Source: Thermomonas hydrothermalis (lineage in GTDB: Bacteria > Pseudomonadota > Gammaproteobacteria > Xanthomonadales > Xanthomonadaceae). Taken from it: a stretch of DNA of 46,417 nucleotides. A program made the translations under genes and the position numbers. Shown one piece after another: positions 44,182 through 46,417 of this stretch. The DNA is taken from assembly GCF_900129205.1 (NCBI RefSeq), contig NZ_FQUK01000019.1:1-46417 (forward strand). Direction: 5' to 3'. The notes beneath the pieces are model-generated. The model made no database searches. It saw only the letters and a program-made list of their open reading frames with translations, and was not told the origin of the DNA. Within the stretch, counting starts at the first letter, position 1, and each line of letters begins with the position of its first letter.

Positions 44182-46056
44182 TTAGTCGATTTCCAGCAGG
44201 AGTGGTGCCCGCGGCGGGAGGGTCAACGGCGTGTCCAGGCGGACCGGCGTGCCGTCCAGGGCCTCGCGGGCCCGGTGGCCTTGCAGGAAGCGGGCAAAGC
44301 GGGTGAGGTCGAGTTGCCGGGGTGCCTCGGCGCGGTTGAGGGCAACCATGACCGCAGGCCCCTGACCGGGGATGCCGGCATGCCGGAAATAGACATAAAC
44401 GTCATCCTGTGGCGCGTAGTGGGTCAGCTGGCCGGTCTGAACCAGCGGGGTGCGCTTGCGCCACTGCAGGAGACGGCGCAGCCAGTCTTGGGCTTGCTGC
44501 TGGGCCGGGGTCAGTCCGGCCCCGGTGAAGATGTTGGTGGCATCTTCTGCCCAGCCGCCGGGCAGGTCGGCGCGGACCCGGCCATCGTCGCGGTGCCGGG
44601 GGCCCTCCAGCAGGGCCTCCGAGCCCTGAAAGATCTGCGGGATCCCGCGGGTGGTGGCCAGCAGCGCCATTGCCAGACGCCAGCCGGTCGCGTCGCCGCC
44701 GAGGGCGGCCAGCAGGCGGGTGGTGTCGTGGTTTTCCGCAAAGATGACCAGTTGTCCTGGGGCCGGGTACTGAAAGTCGTTGGCCAGGGTTTCGTACACC
44801 GGTAACCAGCCGTCCTCGCCTGCGGCGGGTGGCGTGGTAAGGGCCTGACGCAAGGCCTGCATCAGGGGGAAATCCAGCATCGCGGGCATCCAGGGGATAT
44901 GGCCGTCCGGATTGATCTTGCCGCGTTGCCAGTGCGCCACGATCGCCGGGTTGGTACTCCATTCCTCGCCGGTCATGGTCAGGTTGGGGTATTCGGTGAG
45001 GATGGCCTGCGCCCAATGGCTCAGGAATTGGGCGTCGACATAGCTGAAGGTGTCCACCCGCAGCCCGGATAGGCCAGCGGTTTCGATCCACCACAGGGTG
45101 TTCTGGATCAGGTAACGCGCCAGTTCCGGGTCTTGCTGGTTCAAATCCGGCATGGTCGGAACGAACCAGCCGTCGGTGAACGCGGTGCGGTCTTCCGGTG
45201 CCGCATGCGGATCCTGCACGGTGGTGCGGCGATGATTGGTGGGGAAGTACCGGCCTTGTCCGTGGATCCAGTTCCGGCGGGGCGGGTCGGCCAACCACGG
45301 GTGGTGGTCGCCGATGTGGTTGAGGACTACATCCATGATCAGCCCCATGCCGTACCGGCGGGCGTCTGTGGCGAGCGCCTGATAGTCCTGCAGGCTACCC
45401 AGGCGTGGGTCGATGGCGTAGAAATCGGTGATCGCGTAGCCGTGATAGGCGCCTTGCGGCTGGGCATTGGTCTGCACCGGGGTGAGCCAGAGCTGGGTGA
45501 TGCCCAGCCCGGCCAGATAGGGCAGGTGGGCGCGAATCCCGGCCAGATCGCCGCCGTGGCGCCCGTTGGGGTCTGCGCGGTTGGCTGGGTCGCCCAGGCC
45601 GGCGATGGTGTCGTTGCTGGGATCGCCGTTGGCGAAACGGTCCGGCATGAGCAGGTAGATGGCATCCTGCGGGCCGAACCCGCGGCGGCTGGCGGCATCC
45701 GGAGCGCGCGCCTGTAAAGACCACGTCACTACACGTGCCGGTGTATCGGGCGCGCTGATCCGAATCGGAACCGGGCCGGGTCGGGCGTCGGCGGCGATAT
45801 CCACAGTGACGAATCGCCAGTGCGGGCTGTCGCCGGCGCGACTGTCGAGCAGCTTGACGCCAGGGTGATCGATCGACACCGTGGCGCGATCCAGCGCTTG
45901 GCCGTGCAGCAGCAGTTGCACCTGGTGGTGGCGCATGCCGACCCACCAGTTGCCCGGCTCGATCCGGTCCACGTCGACGGCGGCGGCGAGGGAAGGCAAC
46001 AGCAGCCACAGCCCAAAGGCAGACAGCAGACGACGCAGCAAGGTCAGGATCGGCAT
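44182..46056 (-). CDS. Secreted GH13 alpha-amylase / cyclomaltodextrinase (neopullulanase-like)
   Basis: A 624-residue glycoside hydrolase. A signal peptide (MPILTLLRRLLSAFGLWLLL ... AAA) is followed by a cyclomaltodextrinase N-domain (about 25-115, VDVDRIEPGNWWVGMRHHQV). The GH13 barrel shows the four conserved regions: DVVLNHIGDHH, GLRVDTFSYVD (nucleophile Asp near 334), GEEWSTNP (acid/base Glu near 364) and FAENHDTTR (transition-state Asp near 442). A small beta C-domain closes it. It should hydrolyse cyclodextrins, pullulan or maltodextrins in the periplasm or outside. An IS481-like end lies 40 bp upstream of the start. Confidence 0.93.
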   Translation of the reverse strand: MPILTLLRRLLSAFGLWLLLPSLAAAVDVDRIEPGNWWVGMRHHQVQLLLHGQALDRATVSIDHPGVKLLDSRAGDSPHWRFVTVDIAADARPGPVPIRISAPDTPARVVTWSLQARAPDAASRRGFGPQDAIYLLMPDRFANGDPSNDTIAGLGDPANRADPNGRHGGDLAGIRAHLPYLAGLGITQLWLTPVQTNAQPQGAYHGYAITDFYAIDPRLGSLQDYQALATDARRYGMGLIMDVVLNHIGDHHPWLADPPRRNWIHGQGRYFPTNHRRTTVQDPHAAPEDRTAFTDGWFVPTMPDLNQQDPELARYLIQNTLWWIETAGLSGLRVDTFSYVDAQFLSHWAQAILTEYPNLTMTGEEWSTNPAIVAHWQRGKINPDGHIPWMPAMLDFPLMQALRQALTTPPAAGEDGWLPVYETLANDFQYPAPGQLVIFAENHDTTRLLAALGGDATGWRLAMALLATTRGIPQIFQGSEALLEGPRHRDDGRVRADLPGGWAEDATNIFTGAGLTPAQQQAQDWLRRLLQWRKRTPLVQTGQLTHYAPQDDVYVYFRHAGIPGQGPAVMVALNRAEAPRQLDLTRFARFLQGHRAREALDGTPVRLDTPLTLPPRAPLLLEID

Positions 46057-46096
46057 CCCCGGAGGCTATTGCGGCCTTGCCCAGGTGGCAACGGCC

Positions 46097-46417
46097 TGTA
46101 TGAGTCCACCACCTTTGGCACTCGGGTTGGTGCTGGAGCAGGAAGTGTAGCGGGGGTCGCTGGCCGAGGGCGTGGTGGGGGCGCTCGGCGTTGTAGAAGA
46201 CGAGCCAGTTGGCCAGCTGCTGGTTGAACGCATCCAGGTCGGTAAAGAGCAGGTCTTCGTGGTAGTCCACGAAGGACTCCTGCACGGTTCGATTGAAGCG
46301 TTCGACATGCGCGTTCATCTTGGGTGTCTTGGGATACGTGTACCAGCGCTGGATCCCCTGCGTGGCGAGCGCCTTGGAGAAGTCGGCCTCGAACTCGGAG
46401 CCGTTATCGGAGAGCAC
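46097..46417 (-). mobile_element. Terminal part of an IS481-like insertion sequence
   Basis: The window ends inside this element. The putative terminus TGTATGAGTCCACCACC begins at 46097 (plus strand), matching the TGT start typical of IS481 ends. It sits 40 bp upstream of the amylase ATG (46056). The other end and any target duplication are outside the window, so the boundary is inferred from the terminal TGT and from the end of conserved protein sequence. Confidence 0.65.
46097..46417 (-). CDS. IS481/IS3-type transposase, C-terminal fragment
   Basis: The visible 107 residues belong to an rve integrase core. LSDNGSEFEADF carries the second catalytic Asp and NAHVERFNRTVQESF the Glu; YNAERPHHALGQRPPLHFL is the usual C-terminal block. 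The first Asp and N-terminal HTH lie beyond the window. The last element-encoded codon appears to be ACA (46099-46097). No stop codon occurs within the element and the frame stays open through the amylase gene to 45395, so the stop is borrowed from flanking DNA. The fusion residues beyond 46097 are not meaningful. Confidence 0.75.

Noticed and set aside
45395-46096. Continuation of the IS481 transposase frame into the amylase gene
   Set aside because: Sequence after residue 107 is an Arg/Pro-rich shadow of the amylase; not a real fusion domain.

Overview
High-GC bacterial chromosome segment. Gene order and protein families (yggS/proC beside pilT/pilU, the rpsU-yqeY-dnaG block, engB next to a dihaem cytochrome c4 and two DsbA genes, a DUF3016/DUF3297 pair, an ECF sigma factor followed by an anti-sigma-like gene and a subtilase) point to the Xanthomonadaceae/Lysobacteraceae (Xanthomonas-Lysobacter-Luteimonas group). 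This is inferred from recognisable proteins only; no rRNA or tRNA gene was seen.

Layout. Both edges are insertion sequences. A complete IS5-family element (5-1164), with perfect terminal repeats and a TTAG target duplication, has cut an S8 peptidase gene. The far end (46097-46417) is the terminal part of an IS481-like element just upstream of a secreted GH13 amylase. 1.2-4.9 kb (minus): disrupted subtilase, anti-sigma-like protein, ECF sigma factor, DUF4426 lipoprotein, proC, yggS. 5.0-9.2 kb (plus): pilT, pilU, yqgE, ruvX, pyrB. 9.3-11.3 kb (minus): a frameshifted periplasmic ATP-dependent DNA ligase, a DUF3016 lipoprotein, DUF3297. 11.4-14.0 kb (plus): rsmC, an RsuA-type pseudouridine synthase and a DMT permease, joined by ATGA overlaps. 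14.2-15.7 kb (minus): S1/P1 nuclease and OmpW. 15.9-22.4 kb (plus): gapA, group III truncated globin, a membrane GGDEF protein, an SPFH/NfeD pair, gcvT, gcvH. A gene-poor stretch of about 0.73 kb then leads into a lysine/alanine-repeat histone H1-like gene (23.2 kb).

23.9-27.0 kb (minus): beta-lactamase-fold serine hydrolase and GMC flavin oxidoreductase; a 12-TM-type NTP/MFS-like transporter diverges from the latter. 28.5-31.6 kb (minus): rpsU, yqeY, a GNAT acetyltransferase and dnaG, with a strong terminator after rpsU. 31.7-36.0 kb (plus): tsaD, then five genes coupled by 4-nt overlaps: folB, an SDR, a divergent 6-pyruvoyltetrahydropterin-synthase homologue, a MidA-type methyltransferase and a VanZ-like protein. 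36.0-39.3 kb (minus): cca and slt. Then a TSUP permease (plus), an EEP-family phosphodiesterase, two DsbA genes and cytochrome c4 (minus), engB (plus), and the amylase (minus).

Most of the window is housekeeping: proline/PLP homeostasis, pyrimidine synthesis, type IV pilus retraction, glycolysis, glycine cleavage, translation, replication priming, thiol oxidation. The parts most worth a second look are the translationally coupled pterin cluster with a PTPS homologue lacking the usual catalytic residues; the ompW-gapA divergent promoter, where an FNR-like box, a correctly spaced -10 and a perfect 18-bp palindrome coincide; the two IS insertions; the frameshifted ligase; the globin tail that runs through a terminator; and the repeat-built histone-like gene with its long leader.
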